Below are positions 1-50,100 of a DNA stretch of 64,000 nucleotides, piece by piece. Each line of letters opens with the position of its first letter. The first letter of the stretch is position 1. Source of the stretch: Glandiceps talaboti (taxonomy: Eukaryota > Hemichordata > Enteropneusta > Spengelidae); NCBI RefSeq assembly GCF_964340395.1, contig NC_135567.1, positions 19,646,306-19,710,305 of the forward strand. The letters are read 5' to 3'. Under the pieces are notes generated by a model. That model had not been told where the DNA came from. It saw only the letters and a list, made by a program, of their open reading frames with translations, and did no database searches. The translations under genes were made by a program, and so were the position numbers.

Positions 1-349
1 GAGTCCAGTCGTCGGCCCCGCGTTAGGCTTTCGATCGGCGGAGTCAGTACTGGTCATGCCATCTCCGATGGAAGGAGACGCCAATATAATGCATGTTTAC
101 TACTACATTCTTCTATTCGTGTTCGAGTACGGATGATCACATCTTCATTTTCAAACAAGGAAAATAATATAAACTTGCGACCTACCTACCCTAGTTTCTG
201 AAGTCATGTTATTGGAAACAATTTGTTTTGCCTTATATGATATTTGAAGCATTAACCTTCGCTTATTTTCTAATTACAGAAATAACTAATTATGCAAACT
301 ATTCATTAAAATCAAAAGCTACACCAACACTTTCGCCTTGTCACCATAC

Positions 350-830
350 ATAACGTTGTGAGTTTTTGAAGTATGCGTTCTGGAGATATTAGAGAGGTTT
401 ACATACACGTACATGTACAGGCGTACACGTAATGACGCATACTGGAGCATTATCGTGTAGGCGTGCACATTATGACACATACTGGAGCATTATCGTGTAG
501 GCGTACACGTAATGACGCGTACAGTTACATGTTGAGAACGCAAACGTGAAAGGCAGTGGAATGTGCACGCATGCGTTGGCATCTTCTGTCCAGAAGGACA
601 CACACATGACTTTGTTTTCTAAACATGTCAGTGTTTTTGCCATTTTCCCCGCAACTACCCAAATGTAAAAAAACCCAAACAATTAGTTTACAGTTATGTA
701 ACTTTGATATAAAAAATACAACATTCAATAGAAGAATAATGACATCCTTCACATGTATTACCAGTTACGTGTAGACCGCCACTTTGACGTTGCGTCGTCT
801 GATACAGAACGCATGGGTTGTATCAAATCA
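350..830 (+). repeat. Left member of an inverted repeat pair
   Basis: Contains GCATACTGGAGCATTATCGT twice, the block of ATGACTTTGTTTTCTAAACA and CGTCTGATACAGAACGCATG. These match the reverse complement of 4835-5300. It spans the start of an open frame at 784-1050. Confidence 0.6.
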
Positions 831-3408
831 TCCTGATCAGCTAGTATTGTTGGAAAAAGCTAGGATAAATTGCACCCGATACGATGTAAGTGGTATAAAC
901 TGGAACACAGACTTTATTTGTCAAAGCCCTGATGAGTTCGGCCTCACCCTAATGCCAGAGCCAGAAGTCAACTGCCCTAAATTTTACAAATTACTTTACA
1001 GGAAAACTTGGAATGTCTATTGTCTAAACATGACTATATGTAAATTATAAAATGGCGCGTACAAGGAACGACAGTCCGTGAATTTGAAACAAAAAGAACA
1101 TTGTTTTCCAGACATGCTATCGTCTTAAAATACTAAACTTGTAGATTCATGATCATGACAATTTTCCGTCTTGTCTAAAAATGTGATGTCCTCATCACTA
1201 AACTCTTACTCTCAGGAAAAATGATAGCAATACCTTTTGAAATGAGATGGCGTAAATTTATAAAAGCGCGTCTAAATTATTGTCTTGACTATTGCAATAA
1301 AAGATATTCATTTCTCTAATTAGGTGTTTGGTGATATGTATAAACAGCGTTCTGTCAGAACCCAAACACGGGAATTACAAATACATGACATTGTTATTTC
1401 TCATCCAAGGCTTGTCCCAAGCCGTAAAAATAAAAATGAAAATACGACATTCTCGTCTCTTTTATGAGAATTAAATTAAAAGTAAAACATAGATACAATT
1501 CTGTCATATGCAAAACATTTGATATCGTAGCACATGATATACTCATGGACGATTGAAAACTATAATTTTCAAACACAATAGTATAAAATAGCTAGACGTT
1601 GAGTACAAGACATTTGTATAATTGTTTTTGATAAGAAGACTACATAGCTCGTCAACAATAAACCTTAGTAAAAGATTGCTCTGTAAACTGAGATAGATGA
1701 AGAGTAAATGATGAATACAGACCTCACTTAGCTGTATAGATAATAAGAAAGTCATAGAAATGAGATAAAAGAAACATTTTATTAACCCCCCCCCCTTCAT
1801 GTTGAAATCTCAAATTACAAATATGACTTGTGTAGTTTTATCATCAAGTAGGACACCTAATTATGTTCAATTCGAAGCAAAACATAAGATATTGCCCAAT
1901 TGTCAATTAACTTTTGGAAATTGCAATCGTTATATAGACAGTTTCCGTATTTAAAATTGTGTAGTTTTTATCATAATAAACAATGCAGTGTTTTTGGGAA
2001 GTGGTACACATTTTCCTGACAAGCCTAGGTGGTCAAAGTCTATTTCAGTTAACAAGTTTTTGTCCATCCACAAAGACAGCCAGATATTCATAGATGAACA
2101 TATTTTTTTTTAATATTAGAAACCTAGTTGATGTGATAGTATACATATATCAAAAATAACCCATGTAGTCCTAAAGTAGTATAGTGTAGTCGACACCAGA
2201 GAACAATATTAACAATATGGAAATATAGCAACCAAAATACTAAATCATGTACATGTACATTTAAGCTTACTCCAACATCGCTAGTTTTGCCCTGTTAACT
2301 TTTTTTTGCGGGGTATCATTACTAACTCATTACATAGACAGTTTACACTATTTAAAATTGTGTAGTTTTTATAAACAAGGCAATGACTGAGTTTTTGGGA
2401 AGTGTCAATCTGATTAAAATCCGATGTAGATGTCGGCTAATCGTTCATTGCTATTTTACCTTCGTTATTTTGCCTGAATTGACCTTCTTGGTACATGTTT
2501 ACATTTTTAGCCTGATCGCCTACTCTATAGTAGACATATCAGTAACATATGTCCATCTCCTCGTTACAACTAGCAGAGAGCCTGATGTCATTGATGTCTT
2601 TTAGAACATAGACAGACAGACAGATGGATTGGATGTAGGAGGATTAAAAATGATTCTTCCAAAACACATCATAGTCTCATTGAATTAAATTAGTGGTTGG
2701 AACAAAATGCAGGTCAAGTCAGGTCAGGTCAGGTCAGATAGTCAGGTATCGACTGAATTTTATTTAGGTTCACATTCACATTCTAATCCAAAGATGTGAA
2801 ATCCATTGTTACACTTGTAGATCTTCAATTAGTTGTCTCCAGCTTATTTTTATTCGGCAATTTGCCATCGGTTATCTTTTTTTTTTAAAATCCTGACATC
2901 ACAGGGAGCTCAGGCTCGGTTAGTTTTGTTTACAAATATAAACAAACAAATAAACAAGTAAAAAAAAAACCAAACAAACAAAATAAACCGACAAATGAGT
3001 AGATACATACATGAGTAAATGACAACGAACAAACAAACACTACCCCCATGACGTCACATGACACCATGTGGCAATAGTCAAATTTAAAGCATAATTATTT
3101 TTTTTTTTTTAAATTTGCTGTGTACCAACAAGGTAAAAAAATTGCTGTCATGGTCTTTGAAAAAAAAATCAATTATATACATTGTGTTTATTATTGTACT
3201 ACACTGAGCACAGTCTCCAAGATGGTTTTTCAAACCATCCAATCACACGGTATATTACTAGTCACATGGATGTATACTATGATGGGGGTTAAAGGTCACA
3301 GTAATGTCTTGGCATAGTGTACATATATGTTGAGGCCACATGGAGCACAACACCAGCTTATAAGATCTCTCTCTCTATCTCTCTCTCTCTCTCTCTCTCC
3401 CTCCCCCT

Positions 3409-3481
<73 letters not shown>

Positions 3482-3656
3482 AGTCTTTGTCTATCCATCT
3501 ATCTGTCATTCAGTCTGTGTTTGTGTGACTCATTCAGTCTGCGTAACACTGTCTATCTGTCTGTCAGTCAGTCTGTGTGACTGTCTACGTCTGTTTGTCT
3601 GTCTGTCTGTGTGACACTGTAATGTATGTCAGTCAGCCTATCTCTCTCTTCCTCTC

Positions 3657-3715
<59 letters not shown>

Positions 3716-4165
3716 CTGATGAGTAAAAAAGTAAATGTACAAGTGAAACAAACTATTCATACCTTTAGTGTAATGAGGATTTTTATACCATATACCTGTA
3801 TTCAAAGTAATTAACAGTTATACTAACAGACAATTGAGATACAATCAAGGCAAGTACAGTAGATTATGAAGAGCTTAATCCATGCCAATGCCTAACAAAA
3901 TCATTTCAAATAATTCGAAAAAGAAGAAGAAATGAGCTAGTGTGTTGCCACCACCAAACAAGTAAAATTGTGAATTAATGCGATAAAGGTCTTAAAATCG
4001 GTTAATGTTGTCTTGTTTAGGTTGTCTATACTGATCATCTTAATGTTCATTTATTGTTGCATCTGTAAAACAAAAAGGAGATAAATTAGCTACAAATATG
4101 TACATATTACATTAACTAGCTGAGAGTTATGATAATAATGATTATAATAAATGTTATTAAGACCT
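830..4165. other. Gene-poor AT-rich stretch
   Basis: No exon with credible splice partners was found. It holds an imperfect duplication (TTTAAAATTGTGTAGTTTTT at about 1953 and about 2352), a run of GGTCA units near 2712, and the CT-rich block described separately. Confidence 0.5.
3366..3712 (+). repeat. (CT)n and (CTGT)n block
   Basis: Two (CT)n runs flank a degenerate CTGT/CTAT section. All open frames here are repeat artefacts. Confidence 0.95.
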
Positions 4166-4495
4166 AAAAAAAATAATTGTTTGGTTCCGGTTACCCTACC
4201 CCACCTTGTTTTGACCCCAAACTTGTTTTTACGTATTCGAGAAAAAAATAGTAAAATCATAAAAATTGTGAAGTCTTATGAGACATAGTGGCTGCAGAAA
4301 CTGACAATATAAAACTATTCTTCCAATCTGTAATGGCTGTACATCTGATAGGAAGAAATAAATAACATAGAGACCATTTGAAAAACAATGGAAAACCTGA
4401 ACTAGACACTCATACACATGAAAAAAATATAATCAAATCAAATAAAAAATCTACCAACCCCACCTACTATAAAATTGAACGTAATCAGAAGCACA
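4165..4495. mobile_element. TIR element family B, copy 1
   Basis: Begins TTGTTTGGTTCCGGTTACCC and contains ATTCTTCCAATCTGTAATGG and CTGTACATCTGATAGG. Relatives occur at about 17030-17320 and, reversed, at about 58400-58770. The ends carry inverted GGTTCCGRTTAC blocks. Confidence 0.6.
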
Positions 4496-4834
4496 GCACA
4501 AAAGAATCATATATAAATGTTTGATGTCACACTTATGAAGTTAAGGGTCATTTAGGGGAGGGGGAGGAGGGAGGGGGGGGGGTTGACCTAAACGATTGAT
4601 TTGTTGAGCTTGTGAGAAATTGTGCAATCGTCCCCAAGAGGTAAACTTTCTGATAAGTTTGTAGGACCATATATCAGATATCAATTAATATCACAATACA
4701 TGTTGAGGTGGGGGCTTTGTCTTCAAGTGGAGCAGACTTGTTGATATCTACAGGTTGTAATATTCAGACATCAGATAGGTTTAGATGTCCGTATTTATGT
4801 GTGTTCTATACGTGTAGCATCATAGTCATGTGAT

Positions 4835-5300
4835 TCAATGCAACCCACATGTTCTGTATCAGACGATGCATGCTACGGTCAAAATGGTGGTCTACATGTA
4901 ACTGTAAATACATGTTAATTTGTTGTCATTTTTCTTCTATTAAATGTCGTATTTTTCATATCAAAGTTCGGAAGAATAACTGTAAACTAATTGTTCGGTT
5001 TTTCGTTTTGAGTAGTTGTACGAAATATAGTAAAATTACCGACATGTTTAGAAAACGAGTGAAGTCATGTGTTTGGCCTATTGGACAGAAGATGCTAATG
5101 CACGCATGCATATTCCAATGTTTTTTTCACATGAACGCGTAACTATATATATAAACACAACTTTGTACATGTCATTACTTGTATGCCTGTACGATAACGC
5201 TCCTGTACGCGTACACGTCATGTAATACTTGTACGCCTGTGCTATATAACGCTCCTGTACGCATATGCATTCTCACGTGTATCTAAATCTCTTTAATAAT
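4835..5300 (-). repeat. Right member of an inverted repeat pair
   Basis: Reverse-complement relative of 350-830 (TTCTGTATCAGACGATGCAT, GACATGTTTAGAAAACGAGT, AACGCTCCTGTACGC twice). Together they bracket about 4 kb. Confidence 0.6.
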
Positions 5301-5343
5301 GGTGTCTATATTGAAAGAATAAGTTGACAAAATAATAACACAC

Positions 5344-15638
<10,295 letters not shown>

Positions 15639-15966
15639 GTCTCTCTTTTGATATCTGAAATGAATCCAAGACAATCTTTACTCAATTGGGGAACTTGTGA
15701 TACAAAGAAATCTAAATTTATAAATATAATGATTTTCAAATTTTTAAACACATGTTGAATGAACTTATTATTCGAAAGTCTCTCAATAAAGCTGAAAGAA
15801 ATTTGTTATTGTATTTTTAAAAAGCTAAAAACAAGGGTGAAACACAGGTCCAAAATAACATAATCAAAATGTTGCGATATCAATAAATTTGTTACAGAAT
15901 GCAATCATATACTCGACAAACACAGTACATATTTCAGCTTTTTGCAAACTGTACAGAATGTCTTAC

Positions 15967-16055
15967 CTGTTGTACAAGATGTTGAAATGGCAGGATACTC
16001 TTCGATATCCACTTTCTTGAAGCAGGCAGTGGTGGAATGGTTCAGAACGACTACA
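15967..16055 (-). other. Possible 5' untranslated exon of the ZP gene
   Basis: A good donor (CAG then GTAAGA) at 15966/15967 on the minus strand pairs in order with the acceptor before the signal-peptide exon. The 5' limit is unknown. Weak, inferred only from splice signals. Confidence 0.3.
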
Positions 16056-16089
16056 GAGCTACAGTTTATCAGCATAAACAAAAATCCCA

Positions 16090-16510
16090 GGGGGCTACTA
16101 CCCCTATTTGGCCATATGCCGCTCTTTGGCGTACGTTTTCTAGCCCTTTTGTCTAAAATGGGTTTAAAATGGGGTCCATCTTACATTTCGATTTTGCTTG
16201 GTCTAAAAAGTCATTGTCCTTCAACAGAAAAAAAAGAAAAGAAAAGAAATCATAACTGTGTCATCAGTTGCACCCAAAACGATGCCTCCAGAAGGAAAAA
16301 ATACCTAAGTGAAAAATACATTATGCGATCGACCATTCCTTAACATGGGACTACTATGTATTTTGGTCAGAAATTTATCTTTTAAAAATCTGTAATGGTC
16401 TGAAATGGAGTATTGGTTTTTGGTCAAAATGGGTCTAGAATAGGGCCTGAGGTTGGCAATATTGGCCACAAACTCCTACCAGAGCTGACCACTGGTACCG
16501 CCCCCGGGAC
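16090..16510 (+). repeat. Interspersed repeat, relative at 60330-60440
   Basis: Shared blocks: GTCAAAATGGGTCTA, TTGGCCACAAA and AGAGCTGRCC. The class is unknown. Confidence 0.55.
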
Positions 16511-17029
16511 AATACGTGTACCTAACTATTTTCAATCAATGCGTCTGTTTCATTTTGTCCTAAAAGGTAAAATGAATAGTGTGTACTAACATACAAAGGA
16601 GAACAATAAATCATATGTTGATACACAAAGTTGTTTGTTGTCACTACAATAATGGCATAGAAATGGTTGTAAAATGTTCAAAAAGTGCGATATTTGTCTA
16701 CATCTGGGATCCATAGAATCATGGTATATACGTTTTTGTAATTCATACATACAGATGTTTTGCCTATGAATCGAATTGTTTTGTATATACACAAATCAAA
16801 AGACCAGTATGTAGGTGCTCAGATGAATTGGAGTACCAAACGGTTCTCAATACTGTTGCATCGATGGAATAACACATTTCCTTCTCACTGAAATGCCATT
16901 TCTGTTAATCCTGTCCACAAATTTAAAATTTATAAAGATAGCTACTCATATTATTTAAACTATTTTTTCTCAAATCCATAAGTCAAATCAAAATTCCTAA
17001 GTAAGGCCTACGAAAAAAATTTTGGGGGG

Positions 17030-17320
17030 GGGGGGTATTCGAGAGAAAAAATAATAAAATCGCGAAAATTGTGAAGTCTTGCAAGAAACAGAGGATGTGG
17101 AAACTGACATCAACTTAAAAAGACAATATAAAAGTATTCTTCCAATCTGTAATGGCTGTACATATGATGAAAAGAAACCAATAACATAGAGTCCATATGG
17201 AAAGGAATGGAAAACATAACTACCTGAACTAAGTCTAAATATATATATAAAAGAAATAAAAAAATCTATCTATCCCACCTATTCTAAAATTGAGTGTAAT
17301 CGGAACCACACAATTTTTTG
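17030..17320. mobile_element. TIR element family B, copy 2
   Basis: Carries GTGAAGTCTTGCAAG, ATTCTTCCAATCTGTAATGG and CTGTACATATGATGAA. Ends AATCGGAACCACACAATTTT. Preceded by a G9 run. Confidence 0.6.
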
Positions 17321-17400
17321 TTAGGCCTAATATTGGACTTTTGACTGATTCAATATGTACATTGCAAATATTATTTCAACAAATGGGTATTTCATATATG

Positions 17401-17438
17401 TTGTTTGTTTGTTTGTTTGTTTGTTTGTTTGTTTGTTT
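17401..17438 (+). repeat. (GTTT)n microsatellite
   Basis: About nine units, upstream of the plus-strand SINE head. Confidence 0.95.
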
Positions 17439-17489
17439 AGTATCTATTACTACTGCAGCAGTAGCGTGTCAGCACAAACAATACATACA

Positions 17490-17590
17490 TGAGGTCACTA
17501 TCTGTGGCATGGCTGGCTTTGAATCTGCAGGTTGCAGGTTCGAGCCCCATTGCTGCCGCCACAGGGGCGTCTAATATTTCATAGATTGTT
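17490..17590 (+). mobile_element. tRNA-derived SINE head
   Basis: A box TGGCATGGCTGG at 17505-17516 and B box GGTTCGAGCCC at 17537-17547 have tRNA-like spacing. They are followed by a body starting GCCGCCACAGGGGCG. An inverted relative lies 150 bp downstream. Confidence 0.6.
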
Positions 17591-17734
17591 GTTTTCCAGG
17601 TCTACAGACTAAATATAACAACCTTTTGACTATATATTCCTACCTGTACAGGGTAGTATACGTTGTAGTATAGAGATTGATACATTTGTAGCAGCAAGAT
17701 TCGTATGATATTTTCCTAAGAAAACGGAAATCTA

Positions 17735-17800
17735 AGCAATAATACACGCCCCTGTGGCTGCCGCTGGGTAAGATTTGAACCACGATTGTGTCTAACTCAA
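17735..17800 (-). mobile_element. tRNA-derived SINE head, inverted copy
   Basis: The minus strand carries B box GGTTCAAATCT (17781-17771) followed by CAGCGGCAGCCACAGGGGCG, the same body start as the plus-strand copy at 17490. The pair could form a hairpin in RNA. Confidence 0.55.
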
Positions 17801-17884
17801 CCCAGTTGTATAATTGGTAGGATAGGGGTTGCAATGTGAATGCTTTAAATCATATACACTAATAGATGCTGTAGTCGATTGCTG

Positions 17885-17996
<112 letters not shown>

Positions 17997-18186
17997 GAAA
18001 CAATAAGGGAGCTATTCTGACTGATAGGTCGCTTGTTTTCTTTCTTTATTCATTTTTTAAAATCGACCCATAGTTGCTATGAAAAAGTAATGAGAACCGA
18101 AAAAGGTACGGCCACCCTTACAATAAGAACAGTGACTTAAGTTTCAATTTTAGAACGATAGATCTATACGGACATCACGTGTCCCC

Positions 18187-18262
18187 ACAGACAGACAGAT
18201 AGATGGGCGGACGAACGAACGGACGGATAGACATATAGACAGACAGACACAGACAGACAGAC

Positions 18263-18322
<60 letters not shown>
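18187..18322 (+). repeat. (ACAG)n microsatellite
   Basis: A degenerate start, then about 20 near-perfect units, before the foldback element near the NEK9-like promoter. Confidence 0.95.
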
Positions 18323-18323
<1 letters not shown>

Positions 18324-18411
18324 TAAATGAATAGTGCATATATCAATCAATATGAATTTAATATCGCCGAAAGTGTTAGTAACCCCCAGCTCGCTGCAAT
18401 AACATATCGGT

Positions 18412-18564
18412 GTAGCGTTTGTTTGATTTTGAGTTTTTTCCCCTCTGTTTTATGCTTTTCGTTCCGTCTTTTAACCGGTTTGTTTTCCGGTTAAACGACG
18501 GAACGAAAACTGCTCAAACACAACAAAAACATACAAGGTAAAAATCAAAATAAACGCTAGCTAC
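18412..18564. mobile_element. About 150-bp foldback element near the NEK9-like promoter
   Basis: A central hairpin (TTTTCGTTCCGTCTTTTAAC against GTTAAACGACGGAACGAAAA) lies inside weaker outer arms (GTAGCGTTT against AAACGCTAGCTAC). It ends about 285 bp before the ETS-like site of the proposed first exon. Confidence 0.6.
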
Positions 18565-18839
18565 GTAACCACGTGTTGAATCCGTGATAAGTATACCCCG
18601 ATTATACTCGCACTCAAGTTACAGTACAGACGTCATTCATGAATATTAATTAGTCAGCCATACACTTATCGCGCGAGATCAAAACACCCGAAGTGTTCCT
18701 GCCTGATCAGCGGAGCTGAGTATTCATTTTTGATACAATGATATCTCCCCTGACGATGATTGTGAGTAGTGGTGTAGACAACCAGTAACTCTATTAGCAT
18801 GTTTTATCAAATACCGCCCAAATTTGTGTGATTTTAGCA

Positions 18840-19001
18840 ATCTCAAACACCGGAAGAAGAGCGAGTGTGTGTCAGCTGTCCAAAATGGCGGTGTTGTGTC
18901 GGTAGCAACCGATTGAGATATCGACGCTAAAAACATACTGACATTTCCGTCAGTGAGATAAAGCTGTGAACAGAAAGAGGTGTCTCAGTGACGTCTGTAA
19001 G
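18840..19001 (+). other. Probable 5' untranslated first exon of the NEK9-like gene
   Basis: A GTAAGG donor follows position 19001, and the next acceptor that fits (TTACAG) is at 21172, just before the start codon. The stretch is CpG-richer than its surroundings. The 5' boundary is a guess; only the donor is visible. The long intron that follows (19002-21172) holds repeats only. Confidence 0.5.
18849..18892 (+). promoter_or_regulatory. TATA-less promoter motifs: ETS-like and YY1-like sites
   Basis: ACCGGAAG (ETS-type) at 18849-18856 and AAAATGGCGGT (YY1-type) at 18882-18892 lie about 110-150 bp upstream of the proposed first donor. Both motifs are typical of TATA-less housekeeping promoters in animals. 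The functional reading is inference; no transcription start is known. Confidence 0.4.
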
Positions 19002-20529
19002 GTAAGGAAATGTCTTTTTTACTTCGAATTGTGAATTGTTTGTATTTTTTGTAAGGATAAACTGAAAGTAGGGCAGTGAACTTATCATAACACCTTTTCA
19101 ATGCATTTACAGTTATATCGCTTTATGTGTTTATTCGCCGCCGCATGTCGTAACTTGTTGTTGTGTGTGTATTGTTACACCGGTTTTGTCATAACGTATA
19201 TACATTTTTATGTCATCAACGACGGTCTGTGGTGTCTGCTTTTATTAATGAAGTCAGCTTTGTTTACATTGTTGTGCAATAGTATTAGGTGAGGTACATG
19301 GCGGTCGTGTCACACTTGTTTACATGTATCTCATTGTGGCCCTGGGTGTCTGGAAATGGCTGCGTGCTTATTGTGTGGCGATTATGGTACAGAATGACTT
19401 TGCACACAGAGAAGGAAGCCTGTCGATGCTTTGCCAAGATGTTTTACTCATGCACCATGTTTATTATTTTATTTGAGTACAGGTAACAACACCCTGGGGA
19501 GTTGTTAAAGGTACAAAACATAAAAGGAAAATAATAACAAAACTAATAAACTATCTAAAAGAAGCATTACATAACATAATAAAACTAATGAACTACAAAA
19601 GCTATTCAATGTAAAGAAAGAGAAAAATAATGTATGGTAATTAGACAGATTTATGGAGATGTATATTTTATTATGTATTACAATTATTTTGTAGATGGTG
19701 GTCTCTTTGTATATTGCTTAATTTGATATATTTGCCAAGTGCAATAATTAGATTTGTGTTGCTCATTTCTCGTGACCCATCATCACATATTTTACACACA
19801 CTCAGCAGACAATTTCGAAATGCAAAATAAACAATTTAATACACACAAGCAGTACCGTGCAAATATTTCGCGGTGTGTGGGCTTACGCCACCCCTAGAAA
19901 CCTGTGTTGTTTTACCCCTTTCATATATTATCGGCCAAGTATCTCAATATTATCGATGTTATTGTATTCTTAAGCATAATCAGGGGGGGGGGGGGGTCCA
20001 AGTCCAAGCTCAAAATTAGTCTGTGGAAAGGAAAGTATGAATGTCCGTCTTCTTACACTGGAGAATTTAGAGTTGTTAAAGTTGATGATTTCATCATCCT
20101 CTAAATGTTGGCCAATGTCAAAGGATATTCACCAATGCAATGCAAACTTGTGATTGGCTTTAAGTTTTACTCCTTATGGGATTGATGTATGATAAACAGA
20201 GATAGTAGACTATAATTTGCTATATAAACTTCAGTAATTGTACATGACTAGTGTAGGATGGATGTATGATAAACAGAGATATATTAGCTATATTAGCAAT
20301 AATATAATATGTGCTATGATGTGATGTGATATATGATATATGTTTATTCAACATCATAAGAAAAAAAATAACATTAAAAACATACAATACACACACAGTG
20401 TGCAAAATTGTATTAGAGCTGGCGAAAGACTAGAAAATAGTTACTAATCAACTAATCTACAATGTAGTCTAACCACTCAAATCTCAGAAAACTAGGTAAA
20501 ATATGAAAATAATTATGTGACCAGAGGTG

Positions 20530-20960
20530 AACAAATCATTTTGTGAACTGGTGGTTCCCAGACCAGTGCCATAAAAAATCCAGTGGTCCTGCTGAAAGAA
20601 TTAGTTGTCCCAGGTCCTGCTAATGTGAAACATTAAATCTTACCTATGAATCTGTATACTGTAAACCTGCATATTTTCATGACTAGAAAATTTTGCAATT
20701 TTACAGTCTTCATGCAGTTCACAAAGATTAATTTTCACTAATAACCATACTGGTACATTGCATTATGCAGAAATATATATTTTCGCTACTACTTATTTTC
20801 GCGTTTTTGTTTTGTAGCGAAATTAGCGAAAATAAATCTTACGCGAACATTTCCAGGTTTACAGTATTAACATAGTTATTAACAGTAAGGTAAAATTTGT
20901 GTGGTCCACCCAAAAAAATCGCTAGTCCCGGACCTAGGACCAGTGGATTTGTTCACCCCT
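20530..20960 (+). repeat. Interspersed repeat, copy split by a MITE
   Basis: The flanks read GAACAAATCATTTTGTGAAC... and ...GACCAGTGGATTTGTTCACC. These ends are partly inverted with respect to each other. A second, uninterrupted copy lies at 54640-54902. Confidence 0.65.
20659..20864. mobile_element. 206-bp MITE with 11-bp perfect TIRs and TA target duplication
   Basis: Ends CTGTAAACCTG and CAGGTTTACAG are perfect inverted repeats flanked by TA on both sides, as for Tc1/mariner-type elements. The interior has subterminal palindromic GCGAAAATAAAT-type blocks. It is inserted in another repeat whose uninterrupted relative is at about 54640-54900. A decayed relative lies at about 47680-47880. 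Confidence 0.7.
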
Positions 20961-21188
20961 GGTGACTGCTGCAAAATATCAATAATGAAACATCCTGCAT
21001 GATCAAATGATCAAATCTGAAAATGTGTGAAAAAATTACAAAGTTAAAATTGTTCAAGAAGAAACTCTTTATGCATGGAGATTACAAAATGCACAAGTTG
21101 GTATATTTTACAGGTTGTAGCATTTTGGATTTTGGCACGATACAAATCATTATTCTGTATTTTCTATTACAGGCTTCTAGATTTAAAG

Positions 21189-48628
<27,440 letters not shown>

Positions 48629-49234
48629 CCTGTGTTTGTGGACTTCATCACACTTCACCTTGAAGTTTATCCTGCCAACCCCTGTATTCTGATAGTTTTT
48701 GGTTTAGTCCTATTGTACTTAGGCAGGGTCAATCCATTTCAAATGGAAGATAGGTATGGTTGGACTACATCACCTTGAGACATCCTCATGTTCATTTAGT
48801 TATTAGACCGGGTGCGTTATGCTGGGCCAAACCATTTTAAATGGACAATTGGTATGGATGGACTACATCGTAAGACTCACCCTGTCCACCCTTGTTTTCA
48901 CACACTTTGGTTTGTCCTATTGTGTTTATGCTGAGCCAAACCATATCAAATGGAGGATAGGTATGGACAGACTACATCACCTTGAGACCATCCTGTCCAT
49001 CCCTATATTTTTATAAGTTTTGGTTTAGTCCATCTGTTTTCATCTATTAGGCAGAGGAACCTAAAAGATTTCTTGCCGAAAGTTGATAAATGAGTACATT
49101 TTATAAATGTAATGATAATGAGTTTCCTACAATTTCAGGGTCTGTTTAGAAAGATGATTTGCCGACACAGTGTTTCGTGTATTGTGTGACTTTTGTAATG
49201 ATTTGCATATTGTAAAGAAGCTGCAAGCTGTGAT

Positions 49235-49237
<3 letters not shown>

Positions 49238-49308
<71 letters not shown>

Positions 49309-49570
49309 CACACACACAAACAAACAAACAAACACACACAGACAGACAGACAGACAGATATAGATCCACAGACACATACACACAAAGACACACACACATA
49401 GAGACACTCATAAACACACACATGCGCACAGACACAGACACACAGACATGCACAGACACACACACACACATGCATGCACAGACACACACACGCATAAAGA
49501 CCCACATACACATTCATATGCACATGCATGTATACACACACAGATGTACTCATACACATATACACACAGA
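49238..49570 (+). repeat. (CA)n and derived CA-rich block
   Basis: Pure CA for about 65 bp, then degenerate ACAC/ACAG. In the putative 3' UTR or downstream of the NEK9-like gene. Confidence 0.9.
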
Positions 49571-49837
49571 CACAAATGCACTTGTAAGTTGTACATGCTG
49601 TACATGTAGCTGTCTAGCTGAGTCTGTATGGCCAGTATGACACTAGTTGTATGTATGTGTATATGTGAATATCTGAGGGGTCAATGTGCAACACTGTGTG
49701 GTCAGTGTGTGACTGCACATGTGGCGCGTGTCTGTATGTATCTATGTATGTGTATGTGTATGTCTTGTTTATATGATGATGAGTGCCTGTGGTTGTGTGT
49801 CTGTACCTGTGTATATGTGTGTCTGTATCAACATGTC

Positions 49838-49842
<5 letters not shown>

Positions 49843-49871
<29 letters not shown>

Positions 49872-50100
49872 TGTATGTATGTATATATATGTGTGTATGT
49901 ATGTATGTATGTATGTATGTATGTATGTATGTATGTATGTATGTATGTATGTATGTATGTATGTGTGTGTGTATGTATGTGTGTATGTATGTATGTATGT
50001 ATGTATGTATGTATGTATGTATGTATGTATGTATGTATGTATGTATGTATGTATGTATGTATGTATGTATGTATGTATATGTATGTATGTATGTATGTAT
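49843..50100 (+). repeat. (TATG)n microsatellite
   Basis: More than 55 units with a few TGTG interruptions. Confidence 0.95.

Larger units (their letters stand above)
15655..17400. other. Repeat-rich stretch between the ZP gene and the SINE pair
   Basis: It holds a possible UTR exon, element family B copy 2, and a segment at 16090-16510 (TCTGAAATGGAGTATTGG, AATATTGGCCACAAACTCC) related to 60330-60440. No protein-coding exon was supported. Confidence 0.5.
19002..21172 (+). other. First intron of the NEK9-like gene
   Basis: Holds a G14 run near 19983, a duplicated segment GATGTATGATAAACAGAGAT (20183 and 20260) and the MITE-split repeat. No exon seen. Confidence 0.55.

Noticed and set aside
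1-200. GC-richer edge, open in one frame on each strand
   Set aside because: Could be a terminal ZP exon or part of a neighbouring gene, but no splice signal and phase could be matched, so it is not called.
784-1050. 88-codon open frame with Cys-containing peptide
   Set aside because: It starts at a TTG inside the left inverted-repeat block, and no family was recognised. No splice partner in phase was found.
4229-4417. Minus-strand 62-codon open frame
   Set aside because: A similar peptide appears at 58503-58763 because both are copies of TIR element family B; non-coding repeat.
18724-18936. Minus-strand 70-codon open frame over the NEK9-like promoter
   Set aside because: No recognisable domain, no splice partner; it overlaps promoter motifs.
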